Origin: Tetracentron sinense
Taxonomy: Eukaryota; Streptophyta; Magnoliopsida; Trochodendrales; Trochodendraceae
Assembly: GCA_015143295.1 (NCBI GenBank)
Contig: CM026565.1
Coordinates: 15,622,041-15,686,040, forward strand
DNA: 64,000 nucleotides
Direction: 5' to 3'
The notes under the pieces were generated by a model, which searched no databases, was not told the DNA's origin, and worked only from the letters and a program-made list of their open reading frames with translations. This document shows, piece by piece, positions 1 to 10,723 of this stretch; the stretch's first letter is position 1; each line of letters starts with the position of its first letter. A program made the translations under genes and the position numbers.

Positions 1-1
1 T

Positions 2-673
2 CAAAATAAAGAAAATCGGAAAAAGCAGAAGGTGATGCACACTTCTGGGTCAAAGAGCTTTGCTCGCGTCAAAGACACGATGGTATGTTCGAAGAAATGT
101 TTCCTAAATTTGAAATTTATCATTCATCTTTATGTTATGTTGGCTGATTGATGTTGTCATTATTGGGAGTACAGAAGAAGGCAAGCCCGACTCAGACAGC
201 CTCGGGGCATACAGAGGTGTGGATCATCACGCACCAAGATAAGAGTGGTACACCGGTGAACGAGGAGGCCGAAGAGTTGATGGTCGGTAATCTTTAGAAG
301 TTTGAGTATTCCATTATATAAAATACTTAATTTTTTAACATATGCGACATCCAACAACTGTTTCCAATTGTTTGTAGGGACGCATGAGGGAGCTCCTGGC
401 GTAGCTACCGGAGGGGTGGCAGGCAGTACGGCGCGAGATGATGTATTTTCCCAAGTCATGTTGCCTAAGCATCCTGGGAGAATGTGTGGTCTCGGATTAG
501 GCCCGACCGCCACCCAGTTAGGCTGGTCACGATTATCGAGCCATGTCGGTTCGACGTCAGGAGCTAATGAGACCCAAATGCTGATGGATCAGCTCGCATC
601 TACTCAGGCGCTTGTGGCGACCCAGCAGACTCAGATCGCTCAGATCCAGGCGACCCTCGACCAGGTACTATAG
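2..673 (+). pseudogene. CACTA (En/Spm) element second protein, 3' exons (transposase_24-like)
   Basis: Three exons can be joined in one frame. Exon 1 (2-82) ends at a GTATGT donor. Exon 2 (175-286) follows an ACAG acceptor and ends at a GTAATC donor. Exon 3 (378-673) follows TTTGTAG and ends in TAG. The exon 1 product has an NRKKQKVMHTSGSKSFARV stretch and exon 2 reads EVWIITHQDKSGTPVNEEA; both are typical of the Ptta/En/Spm transposase_24 family of CACTA elements. Exon 3 has HPGRMCGLGLGPT and a Gln/Thr-rich tail that looks like a coiled coil. The 5' part lies outside the window, so whether the gene is intact is unknown. The family protein binds DNA or accompanies the DDE transposase; it is not the catalytic subunit. 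The splice phases agree (0, then 1). Confidence 0.72.
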
Positions 674-860
674 GGGATGGGGCTGGGGCTGGGGCAGGTA
701 TATAATCTAATCGACATTAATTAAACATGTTTAATAATATGATCTTGAATCATTTATTGACTCAAATACATCACAAATAACATGCAAGCGACAGCATCAC
801 ACGCGTCGGAGTAGGTAAATGTTAATTTTAAATGTTTTATTTTCTATTTTTAACTGCATT

Positions 861-1635
861 AGAGCATTCCTAGCAGCCTCACCAACTTTTACTCACCAAA
901 ATAGCCAAAACTCACAAAAAATTAGTGGTGGTGCTACTGGTGGTGGTGGTAGTGGTGGTGGATGGGTGGTAGTGGTGGTGGATGAATGGTAGTGGTGGTG
1001 GATGGGTGGTAGTGGTGGTGGGTGATCGTAGTAGTGGTGGTTCTAGTGGTGGTGGTAGGTAGTAGTGGTAATGGTGGTGGATGGGTGGTAGTGGTGGTGG
1101 TGGTAGTGGGTGATTGTAGTAGTGGTGGTAGTGATAGTGGTGTAGGTAGTAGTGGTAGTGGTGGTGGATGGGTGGTGGTAGTGGTGGATGGGTGGTGGTA
1201 GTGCTGGTAGTGGTGGTGGATGGGTGGTAGTGGTGTTGGGTGATTGTAGTAGTGGTGGTTCTGGAGGTGGTGGTAGGTAGTAGTGGTAGTGGTAGTGGTG
1301 GTGGTGGTAGTGGTGGTGGGTGATTGTAGTAGTGGTGGTAGGTAGTAGTGGTAGTGGTGGTGGATGGGTGGTGGTAGTTCTGGTAGTGGTGGTGGATGGG
1401 TGGTAGTGGTGGTGGGTGATTGTAGTAGTGGTGGTAGTGATAGTGGTGGTGCTAGTGATGGTGGTAGGTAGTAGTGGTAGTGGTGGTGGATGGGTGGTGG
1501 TAGTGGGTGGTGGTAGTGGGTAGTGGTTGTGTTATTATTGTGTAATATGTCAAATGTAACCTTGAATGTAATTGGCCAAAAAAAAAATCTGTCATTCCTT
1601 AGTACTAAGAGCATTCCTAGCTAGCAGTCTCACCA
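861..1635. repeat. Direct-repeat-flanked GTG/GTA minisatellite
   Basis: Positions 924-1530 are an irregular array of GGTGGTAGTGGTGGTGGATG-like words. Higher-order blocks recur, including GGGTGATNGTAGTAGTGGTGG and GGTAGGTAGTAGTGGTAGTGG. An open frame on the opposite strand here (His/Pro/Thr-rich) is a by-product of the triplet repeat. The array is bracketed by a direct repeat that starts AGAGCATTCCTAGC at 861 and again at 1608, each followed by CTCACCAA-type sequence. Bases 674-860 hold a short G-rich run and AT-rich sequence with no gene. Confidence 0.85.
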
Positions 1636-1705
1636 AAATTTAGACCCATTTAGTTAAGTATGTTAGTAATGGACATACCTCGTTTTCATAAGTTCGAATA
1701 CTTTA

Positions 1706-4048
1706 TGTCGCGCCCCAAAATACCTCCTAGGAGTTTAGGGATACTTTAGGCGTGACTATACGTACCTGCCAAACCATCCTGTCATGAACAAGATAATCAC
1801 AGTACTAAAACAATGATAATCAGAGCGCGGAAGCTAAACATAAATGCGGAAGCGTAAACTAACTTTTCATTTCTTCTATAGTTCTCAAAATGGTATTCCA
1901 AGTTAACATATATACAAAACGTGTCTAAGTCTAAGGTGGACAGACCCACCTATCAAAAGGTTAAACTACATAAAACCCTCTCGTACTCTACCCTCAACAG
2001 TAGTCGAGGTACGGCCACACGACGAGGTCTTCGTCCGCCTGAGACTGCAGTGGGATAGACGGCTCTCTCTCCTCTATATACTCTTCTTCGACCCAAGGCT
2101 CCGGGTCGAGGGCTTCCTCAGTACCTGCCGACATGAAAGTACGGCTGAGCATGGAATACTTAGCGAGTACAAGCTACTAACTAACCATAATATTAAGAAC
2201 ACACAACAACAATAGTACAATGCAAAGCAGAAATAGGAGCATCACAAAAGAAATAGCATAAGACACGGTACAATGCAATCATCTTGACGTGCGTGCATGA
2301 ATGCGAAAACTCCGATAAAACTCATGCTTGAAAACCCATTTCATATCTTGGTATGCCTTGTAGAAATCATGTATGCGTGTATGCATGAATGCCTTGTCAT
2401 CATCTTGTAAACTTGCATCTTGTAACTTGTGAACCAGAAGCTAACACCCGAATCTCCCTGGGCTGCCAACCTCCTTGATATATGGTTTTTTTGTGAGCCA
2501 AAAGCTAGTATCTGAATGTCCCTGGGCTACCAACCTCCTTGACAATATGTGATTTTTATTACTTGTTTAGTTTTCTTGTGAGCCAGAGGCTAGTACCTGA
2601 ATCTCCCTGGGCTACCAACCCCCTTGACCATATGTGTTTTGGGGTTTTCTTGTGAGCCAGAGGCTAGTACCCGAATCTCCCTGGGCTACCAACCTTCTTG
2701 ACATGCAATATTTTCTTGTTGGTTATTATATGCACATGCTCTTGAAATTTCGGTTCATGCTAACATGTGTGCTCATGTGCGTGCCAATAGTGACAATCAT
2801 GAGAATGAGGATAACAAAAGAGATATTGCATTTCATTAAAATTCATAGCATATCATGCAAACATTTAGGTGATCAACATAGCATTTGGTCGAGTCATCAT
2901 TTACAAGAACAATTACATAAGGCTTACATCAAATTCCTTTAAGTCATCATTTCATAGGTTAGGCATTTATCAAACACATAACATACGATGTCCATTAATA
3001 GTTCATCTTCTTCTTCTTTAATGCATATTTTCCATCCAATCACATAAGGGTAAGTTTATTATTTGTAAAATGCCCATCCTCAATTTTCCATTTCCCACAC
3101 CACACATATCACACATCATACATTTGGCACCCCATCACCTCAATCAACATTCCATAGACATCCATATCCTTTTTCCTTATCTTGTTTATATTTATTGAGA
3201 TGATACAATTCATAGGGAAGGAAAGCATAATATAAAGAATCACCATTTATAATAGAAAACCTAGGTTATTGCTAGGGAAAGTTAGTAGGGTGTACTAACC
3301 TTGAATCAATGCTTAACCTTGAAGAAACCTTGAAATAGAACCCCAAATGGTAGGAAAGAACCCTTGCTTGAAGAAGGCTTCAGTGGAGGAAGAAACCCCC
3401 TTGAAATGACCGTGGAAACGCTGCCCTAGCCTTGGAGGAGAAGCTCCACTCGTGCTTGAGGCTTGGCTTTGAGAGATCTAAGCAAAAAGGAATGATTTTG
3501 GGTCTTGAAACCCTTGATCGTACTCCCAAATGGAAAGGGATCTTTAGAACCCTAGTTTCTTCTCCCTCTCTCTCAAATTTCTCTATGTGTAGTGAATGAG
3601 GACCCAAATGGTCGAGCAAGCCCTTATGGGTAAGGGTTTAACGCCCAAAAGACGAAAAAACCCTTACTGAAATTTCTGCAAAAAATGCGAATACCGAGCA
3701 ATCGGTGGTATTGACCGAGCGACCGGTCAAAAACATGCTCTCTGAAAAATTTTCCCATACAAAATTTTTGACCGGTCGATAGCTACCGATCGATCGGTTT
3801 TGGAGAGATCAATCGCTGAATGGATCGAGCGATCGTGCTCTACAGGTCAGAACTGCTTTGGCCATATCTTTTGACTCGTTCGTCCGATTTCGACGATTCA
3901 ACTTGCGTTGGGTTCATCTTTTGAAAAGGAACATTTCTGACATGTCAGAATTTCCAATTTCTCCCTTATTTATTAATTAAACTATGAGAAAGACCAATTA
4001 GGCGTGAAAGTGCTATTCATTAAATATAGAAAAGTCTGGGGTGCTACA
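1706..4048 (-). repeat. 3' LTR of the degenerate Tekay-type element
   Basis: On the minus strand the LTR begins TGTAGCACCCCAG (right edge 4048) and ends GGGGCGCGACA (left edge 1706), giving TG...CA ends and 2,343 bp. Immediately inside it, 4049-4061 reads as a purine tract on the minus strand (AAGGGGGGAGAA). The LTR holds four copies of a roughly 60-90-bp motif, CTCCCTGGGCTACCAACC, between 2429 and 2702. A stretch near 3700-3850 repeats ACCGATCGATCGGT-like words. The five bases before 1706 are CTTTA; the matching duplicate at the other end is lost. Several open frames here are chance. Confidence 0.85.
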
Positions 4049-4149
4049 TTCTCCCCCCTTACAAAAATTTCATCCTCGAAATTTGGACGATACATACATG
4101 CACAAAACCATCACAAAATACAAGAGAAGGCCTAGGTCCTAAACAAATA

Positions 4150-5398
4150 ACTGAGGATACTTTCCTCGCACTTCAGCTTCTCGTTCCCATGTAGCTTCCT
4201 CTCTTGAATGGTGTTGCCATCTTACCAAGACCAAGGGAATGGTCTTGTTGCGCAAGACTTGATCTCGCCTATCTAAGATCTGCACCCGGTTGCTCAACTA
4301 GTGTAAGATCCTCTCGAATTTCCATCGGATCAAGCTCTATGAATGAGAAAGATCCAAGATGTACTTTCGAAGCATAGAGACATGGAACACATTATGGACC
4401 GCCGCCATATGAGCGGGCAAAGCAACACGATAAGCCACCTCACCGACTCTAGTAATGATCTCGAACGGGCCCACATATCTTGGACTGAGCTTGTCTCTCT
4501 TTCCGAATCTCATAACACCCTTGGTTGGTGAAATCTTGATAAAAACAAAGTCGTCAACTCGGAATTCAAGATCTCTCCTTTTGTTATCGGCGTAGCTCTT
4601 CTGTCTATCCTGTGCGATCTTCAACCTCTCCCGGATAAGTCTGACTCTATTCATAGTTTGTTCAATTAATTCGGGGCCCAACACCTTCCTTTTCCCAACT
4701 TCATCCCAATACAACGGGTATCTATAACTCCTTCCATACAAAGCCTCAAAAAGCGCCATTTGTATACTTGCCTGGTAACTATTGTTGTAGGCGAATTCCA
4801 CCAAAGGTAGGTGATCTTCCCAACTTCCCTTGAAGTCTAGCATACATGCCCGGAGCATATCTTCAATAACCTGATTCACTCGCTCAGTTGGCCCATCCTT
4901 CTGTGGATGGTAAGCCGTGCTAAAGTCCAATCGGGAACCCATGGCATCCTGAACGCTTTTCCAGAACCTGGAAGTGAATGTCGGGTCTCTATCGGACACA
5001 ATGCTCACTGGCACCCCGTGCAATCGAACTATTTCCTTGATGTACAATGCTGCCAACTGATTTGAGTTGAATGTAGTTCGGTACGGTAAGAAATGGGTGG
5101 ACTTCGTGAGTCTGTCAACTATTACCCATATAGCATCGGTCTTTCTAACCGTCTTCGGCAATCTCATAATGAAATCCATGGAGATATGTTCCCATTTCCA
5201 CTCGGGAATAGGGAGAGACTGTAAAAGTTTGGCCAGTCTCATGTGCTCTGCTTTCACCTGTTGGCACACCAAACACCGTGCCACATACTCCGCAACCTCC
5301 CTCTTCTTGTTTCGCCACCAAAAGTGACTCTTGAGGTTCCGGTACATCTTCATACCCCCGAGATGCGCTGTATACTTAGACCGGTGAGCTTCATCCAT
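4150..5398 (-). pseudogene. Integrase with C-terminal chromodomain remnant (Ty3/gypsy)
   Basis: The open part (4337-5398) carries the HHCC zinc finger end (RCLVCQQVK) and the catalytic core: Asp in SMDFIMRLP, Asp in VSDRDPTFTSRF and Glu in GPTERVNQVIEDM. A GPF/Y-type module follows (YVGPFEIITRVGEVAYR). A stop ends the frame at LDLSHS. Past it, about 4150-4290, another frame still reads VLRNKTIPLVLVRW and EEATWE, a group II chromodomain as in Tekay elements. In intact relatives integrase inserts cDNA and the chromodomain influences target choice; this copy is interrupted and not functional. Confidence 0.88.
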
Positions 5399-5662
5399 AA
5401 TCTATCTTCGAAGGTCTGCATTGGCTGGAACACAAAGTCTTCCCTTGAATGTAATAGCACCTCGGCTAGTGAGAGAGAAGTCCGTACTACCCTTGGCAAC
5501 TTCCTTGTCCCGGAAAGCCAACAAGTTGGCATCTGTGGCTTGATACTCTTGGATCAAATTTATAATGTACGGTCAAACTGTGACATTTGCCAAAACAGGA
5601 CTGCGGACATAATCATTCACACTGATGTCCAAATTTACCAAATCTTCCAATAGTTTCCATTC

Positions 5663-6064
5663 TCACACTAACATGTGAGCCAATAGACCCGGAGGTCTTC
5701 TACTCAAAGCGTCAGCCACTACGTTCGCTTTTTTCGGGTGATATTGGATGGTGCACTCGTAATCTTTTAAGAATTTTATCCAACGCCGTTGCCGTAAATT
5801 TAGTTCTTTTTGGGAAAAGAGGTACTTAAGGCTCTTGTGATCTGTGAACACATAGAATTCTACCCCGTATAGGTAATGGCGCCAAATCTTGAGTGCAAAC
5901 ACGACCGCCGCAAGCTCCAAGTCGTGAGTGGGGTAATTCTTTTCGTGCTCCTTCAATTGCCTTGATACATAGGCAATGACTTTCTTATGTTGCATTAGGA
6001 CACACCCAAGCCCCATGTGCGAGGCATCACTATACACCTCATAACCAACATGTCCGGATGGCAC
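5663..6064 (-). pseudogene. RNase H domain remnant (Ty3/gypsy)
   Basis: This 133-residue segment contains [15 protein letters not shown], the Glu in [15 protein letters not shown], and [19 protein letters not shown], the core of the gypsy RNase H. It ends in [19 protein letters not shown] before a stop. It is separated from integrase (right edge 5398) by about 260 bases in which frames are broken. RNase H removes the RNA strand during reverse transcription. All three acidic positions are visible, but the polyprotein context is lost. Confidence 0.88.
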
Positions 6065-6130
6065 AGTAAGGACGGGGGTTGTAGTAAGCCGCTTCTTCAG
6101 TTTCGTGAAACTGATCTCGCACTTATCGCT

Positions 6131-6524
6131 TCACACAAACTTGGCATTCTTCCGTGTCAGGTAAGTGAGAGGTGCAGCCAAACTGGAGAATCCCTCCACG
6201 AATCTCCAATAATAGCCTTCCAATCCGAGGAAACTATGTATCTCTGTGATGCTCTTGGGCCTCTCCCAACTCATGACTGCCTCAACCTTGGCTGGGTCTA
6301 CAGAAATGCCCTCAGCCGACACTACATGGCCTATGAACGTCACCTTCTCTAACCAGAATTCACACTTGCTCAATTTGGCATATAGCCTATGCTCTCTCAA
6401 CATCTCCAAGGCAAGGCGGAGGTCTCGTGCGTGATCTTCCCGTGTCTGGGAATACACCAAAATATCGTTGATGAACACAATCACGCATCGATCCAAGTAT
6501 GATCGGAGCACCCGGTTCAGGTGG
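6131..6524 (-). pseudogene. Reverse transcriptase C-terminal remnant with altered catalytic box
   Basis: The frame reads [17 protein letters not shown], then [16 protein letters not shown] and [17 protein letters not shown], the palm/thumb part of gypsy RT and the start of the connection. The catalytic box expected as F-I-D-D is F-I-N-D here, so the first of the two metal-binding Asp residues is Asn. The fingers and the rest of the palm are absent because the element stops at about 6524. It cannot encode active RT. Confidence 0.85.
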
Positions 6525-6543
6525 TGGATGAGTGGTGGTGTGT

Positions 6544-7826
6544 AGTATCCAAGTATGGTTTAGGCTGAAGTATAGTATCCAAGTATGGATTTCGCCCGTC
6601 TCGGCGCCCATATCGGGTATACGGCCTCGAATTCGCTCGAAACCAACTCCAACACTTAGGATGTACTGAAATACACGCGTTAGAAGAAACAGGATCGAAA
6701 TTCGACCCCTGGTTTGAAAATGGTGGGATGATGTATATTTAGGGCGAAGTATAGTATCCAAGTATGGATTTCGACCGTCTCGATGCCCATATCGGGCATA
6801 CGGCCTCGGATTTGCTTGGAACCAACTCCAACACTTAGGATCTACTGAAATACATGCGTTAGAAGAAACGGAATCGAAATCTGACCCCCGGTTTGGAAAT
6901 GGTGGGACGATGTAGGTTTAGGCTGAAGTATAGTATCCAAGTATGGATTTCGGGCGTCTCGGCGCCCATATCGGGCATACGGCCTCGGATTCGCTCGAAA
7001 CCAACTCCAACACTTAGGATGTACTAAAATATACGCGTTAGAAGAAACAGGATTGAAATGTGACCCCCGATTTGGAAATGGTGAGACGATGTAGGTTTAG
7101 GCCGAAGTATAATATCCAAGTATGGATTTCGGGCGTCTCAACGCCCATATCTGGCATACGGTTTCGGATTCACTCGAAACCAACTCCAACACTTACGATG
7201 TTCTAAAATACATGCGTTAGAAGAAACGGGATCGAAATCCGACCACCGGTTTGAAAATGGTGGGACGATGTAGGTTTAGGCCGAAGTATAGTATCCAAGT
7301 ATGGATTTCGGCCGTCTCGGCGCCCGTATCGGGCATATGGCCTCAGATTCGCTCGAAACCAACTCCAACACTTAGAATGTATTAAAATACACATGTTAGA
7401 AGAAACAGGATTGAAATCCAACCCCTGGTTTGGAAATGGTGGGACGATGTAGGTTTAGGCCGAAGTATAGTATCCTAGTATGGATTTCGGTTGTCTCGGC
7501 ACCCATATCGGGCATATGGCCTCGGATTCGCTCGAAACCAACTCTAGCACTTAGGATGTACTGAAATACACGTGTTAGAAGAAACAAGATCAAAATCCGA
7601 CCCCCGGTTTGAAAATGGTGGGACGATGTAGGTTTAGGCCGAATTATAGTATCCAAGTATGGATTTCGGCCGTCTCGGCGGCCATATCGGACATACGGCA
7701 TCGGATTTGCTTGAAACCAACTCCAACACTTAGGATAGACTGAAATACACGCGTTAAAAGAAACGAGATCAAAATCCGACCCCTGGTTTGGAAATGGTGG
7801 GACGATGCAGGTTTAGGCCGATGTAA
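6544..7826. repeat. 179-bp tandem satellite array, seven units
   Basis: The word TAGTATCCAAGTATGGAT or its variants recurs at 6573, 6752, 6931, 7110, 7289, 7468 and 7647, exactly 179 bases apart each time. The array ends at 7826 (7 x 179 from 6573), with a short partial unit at 6544. Each unit includes CGTCTCGGCGCCCATATCGG, AACCAACTCCAACACTTAGG and GTTAGAAGAAAC. Differences are nearly all single-base substitutions, many at C or G, and there are no net indels. Open frames on the opposite strand (for example 7203-7421 and 7396-7701) come from the repeat and are not genes. Confidence 0.93.
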
Positions 7827-8650
7827 TACTGCAAACTATTAATATTTTGAGATGAGCTTGGATCTTTGCATATTTATTAATTATTACATTCTCAAATTTT
7901 CTCATTTAGAAAAAAGATTAATAAATTGTGCATATTTTGTTTTTGTGGGAGGGAGCCGATAGCACGCACATATCGGGTTTTTGACCATCGCCAGGCGGGA
8001 GTTAGACGACTACTTTTTATTTCTTTTTTTTCCTTTTTCATTATGTATACTTTTTATGACAACACTTTTATGGGCATGTATATATAATTTTGGTATTGCT
8101 GTTTGGGACATTTTTTTAATTACATGAATTTTTTATTCTTAGTTGGAATTAGATATTGTTACAGGTACAATACATGTTTATTTAGATTTATATTGCTCAC
8201 ATGTACAAATAATACCGGGAAAAAAAACAAAAAATTTGCAAAAATAAATGATTATTTTTTAAATATTTTAATATGGCGGCGGTTTTGATCGTCGTAGATT
8301 TTAATAATAATTTAATTGATTAAATTAATATTACGGCGGTGCTGACCCGCCGTAAGATATTACGATGGTTGCAACTGCCGTAGATTTTTGACATATAACG
8401 GCGGTAACGGACGCCGTGATAGAATCAATAAAGGACGGCGGAAGAAAACTACGGCGGTTACCAACCGCCATAATTTATTGATATAAGATGGCGATGGTTA
8501 TTTACCGCCATCCATATCCGCCGTAATTGGAATCCCCGACAACATATTCTTCAACGGGTCAACTTACCGCCGTGATACATTATGATGGCGGTAATGTTAG
8601 ATAGTATGGTGGTTTAGAACCACCGTAAAAAAAGCTGAAATTTTGTAGTG
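7827..8650 (+). mobile_element. CACTA transposon 3' terminal region
   Basis: The right edge is TTTTGTAGTG (8641-8650), the inverted form of a CACTACAAAA terminus. Just inside lie many copies of a subterminal word in both orientations, such as ACGGCGGT and ACCGCCGTAA, between about 8270 and 8640. Dense inverted subterminal repeats next to a CACTA end are characteristic of the superfamily. The left end is not in the window. The + orientation agrees with the transposase exons at 2-673, so both may belong to one element later invaded by the gypsy element; that link is inference. Confidence 0.75.
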
Positions 8651-9753
8651 GGGCATTAGTAAAAGTACAAGGATGACAATGTGTTCCGTTCCACCATAGT
8701 CCGGACATTAGTAAAGCAAGTTAATTTGCTAATGTGTTCCGTTCCATTTTAGTTCGGTCATTAGTAAAGCAAGCATAAGGATGCTAATGTGTTATGTTCC
8801 ACCATAGTCCGGGCATTAGTAAAGCAAGTTAATTTGTTAATGTGTTCCGTTCCATTATCGTTCGGGCTTTTGTAAAGCAAGTACAAGATGCTAATGTGTT
8901 CCGTTCCATTATAGTCCGGGCATTAGTAAAGCAAGATAAGATCCTAGCATGTCCATCCATTTCATAGTTCGGGTACTAGCTAAACAAGACAAGATCCTAG
9001 AATGTCCGTCCATTTTATAGTTCGGGTACTAGTTAAACAAGACAAGAAGCTAGTATTTCTGCCATTTTCATAGTTTGGGTACTAGCCAAATAAGATAAGC
9101 GAAATGAAGAATCTCGTAAGAGGTGTAAGGTAACCACAAGATGCATAAGACATATAAGGAACTCACGAGGTAATTGAAACATGTTTGGTTAAAGCATGAA
9201 CATAAAACATGATTTAATATATGATGTTCAAGAATTTACATTTTTTATTTTGTCTTAGCTTCCACATTGTGATTATGTATATGTGATGATGAACTGTACT
9301 ATTGTTAGTTAGTAGCTTGTACTCGCTGAGTATTCCATACTCAGCCGTACCTATTATGTCGGTAGGTACACCATACTATATATGTACTCCGGGTCCTGGG
9401 ATGGAGGCGGTTCAAGGAGAGCAAGAGTTGTTCGAGATTTTCATCCAGACATTAGGGGTCTTGACATGTGACCCTAGGGTTGGGTTGAGTGAGAAAGGCA
9501 TGTACTTTGGGATTTTCTTTTGGAGAAATTTTCATGTGGGCCGGAGTTGATAACTCAAGTGTGGCGCCCTTTTGTACTTATTGTAATTTTTATTCAGTTA
9601 TTGTTTATGTTAACACTTGGAATAACATTTATATAGAAAAAAAAATCAGTTTTAATATTTGGTATGCCTTGTATACTCTTTACCGGATGGTTTTAAGAAT
9701 AAGTCACGTCGTCAAAGTATCAAAACTCGTAGGTGGTATTTTGGAGCGTGACA
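8651..9753 (+). repeat. LTR fragment (+ strand) with 53-bp tandem repeats
   Basis: The right edge is TTTTGGAGCGTGACA ending at 9753; its reverse complement resembles the terminus of the LTR at 1706. From 8651 to about 9080 there are eight diverged copies of a roughly 53-bp unit with GGGCATTAGTAAAGCAAG and GTGTTCCGTTCCA. The left end is cut by the CACTA terminus at 8650. A CTCGCTGAGTATTCCATACT motif at about 9322 is shared with the next LTR fragment. No coding sequence is present. Confidence 0.7.
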
Positions 9754-10650
9754 TCAAGTTTATGGGCTTCTACACATAAGCTCATAAGATTTGACAAGGC
9801 CAAACTTTGGGTTGGTAAAGTCTAAGATCGGTTACAATTTCTCTACAGATCATAAGTCTAAGATCGGTTACAAATGCTTATAAGGATCAAGTCTAAGATC
9901 GGTTCACAAGTCTTTAAGGATCACAAGCCTCGCAAGACTCTCATAAGAACTCATAAGAAATTCTTAAGTTGAAGATCAGTTCACAAGCTCAGAAGGATCT
10001 AGTCGAAGATCGCCTCACAAGTCTCTACGGATCATAAGGCTCGTAAGAACTCATTAGACATGTTTTGTTTTCTACGAAAGCTCTTAAGACAAGTTTTAGA
10101 AATTATGCATTGTTACTAGTGATTTGAAGTATGGTTCTAAGTTCTACTTAATGCATGAATTATGAATTGTTGCTTTCAAATACTTGCATGATATTGTTAA
10201 CATTATAACATTGTTAGCTAGTAGTTTGTAGACGCTGAGTATTCCATGCCCAACCGTACATTTTATGCCAGCATGACCATTTGACATTTGCAACCTCGAG
10301 CCATAGGTTGAAGAAGAGTATGTAGAAGAAGAGGCGGCGATCCCGTTGTAGCCTCAGGAGGATAGGGATCTAGATAGGTGGCCCTATCTAGATTATTGTT
10401 GAATGGAGAAACCGTGAGGTTTACTTTTGAATTTTGATGAGTGGGCATGTCCACTCTTACTTTGGATTATTTTGTATAAACTTGGAATACTGTCTTATAT
10501 GCTAGAAGAAATTTTAGTTTACGCTTTTGCTATATTTGTTGCTTCTGTTATATTATACCTTGTGGACTCTATACAAGATGGTTTGATATGACAGGTTAGT
10601 CACGCACAAAATCACGCCTAACTCTTAGGTGGAATTTTTGGGCACGAGAC
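9754..10650 (+). repeat. Second related LTR fragment (+ strand)
   Basis: This starts directly after the previous LTR end with irregular repeats of GTCTAAGATCGGTTACAA and GGATCATAAG (9790-10040). It continues into GACGCTGAGTATTCCATGC at about 10230 and ends with CTTAGGTGGAATTTTTGGGC near 10640, parallel to the end of the fragment at 8651-9753. It is more degraded, and the terminal CGTGACA is no longer intact. Together the two fragments show repeated insertion of one LTR family. Confidence 0.6.
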
Positions 10651-10710
10651 TCAATGACCCTAAGTGTTATCCTAGGTGTCACCCTTTCACACCAGAGTTT
10701 CTAAACCTTG

Positions 10711-10723
10711 TGCTCTAATACCA
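10711..10723 (-). other. Degenerate primer binding site (tRNA-iMet type)
   Basis: On the minus strand 10711-10723 reads TGGTATTAGAGCA, one base off the usual TGGTATCAGAGC complement of initiator tRNA-Met. It sits three bases inside the LTR edge at 10727, as expected for the 5' LTR of a minus-strand gypsy element. No coding region of that element remains to its left. Confidence 0.65.

Larger units (their letters stand above)
1706..6524 (-). mobile_element. Degenerate Tekay-type Ty3/gypsy element, 5' truncated
   Basis: On the minus strand the order is partial RT, RNase H, integrase, chromodomain, polypurine tract and 3' LTR. The gag, protease, most of RT and the 5' LTR are missing. The left edge is the LTR end at 1706. 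On the right the RT homology stops near 6524, where GTG-rich sequence and the 179-bp array begin. Several stops and frame breaks separate the domains, so the element is dead. Its order and chromodomain match the Tekay chromovirus lineage, as does the young element at 54292-64000, but its LTR is different enough to be another family. Confidence 0.85.

Noticed and set aside
934..1614. 226-codon His/Pro/Thr-rich open frame on the minus strand
   Set aside because: It is the translation of a GTG/GTA triplet minisatellite, so the absence of stops is a result of the repeat.
7203..7701. Open frames with a repeated ARYGRRDGRNPYLDT-like peptide
   Set aside because: They come from the 179-bp satellite units; 179 is not a multiple of three and the frames do not persist.
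8650..9080. Possible CRISPR-like array (regular repeats of about 53 bp)
   Set aside because: The units are contiguous and diverged with no spacers, inside an LTR of a plant genome.
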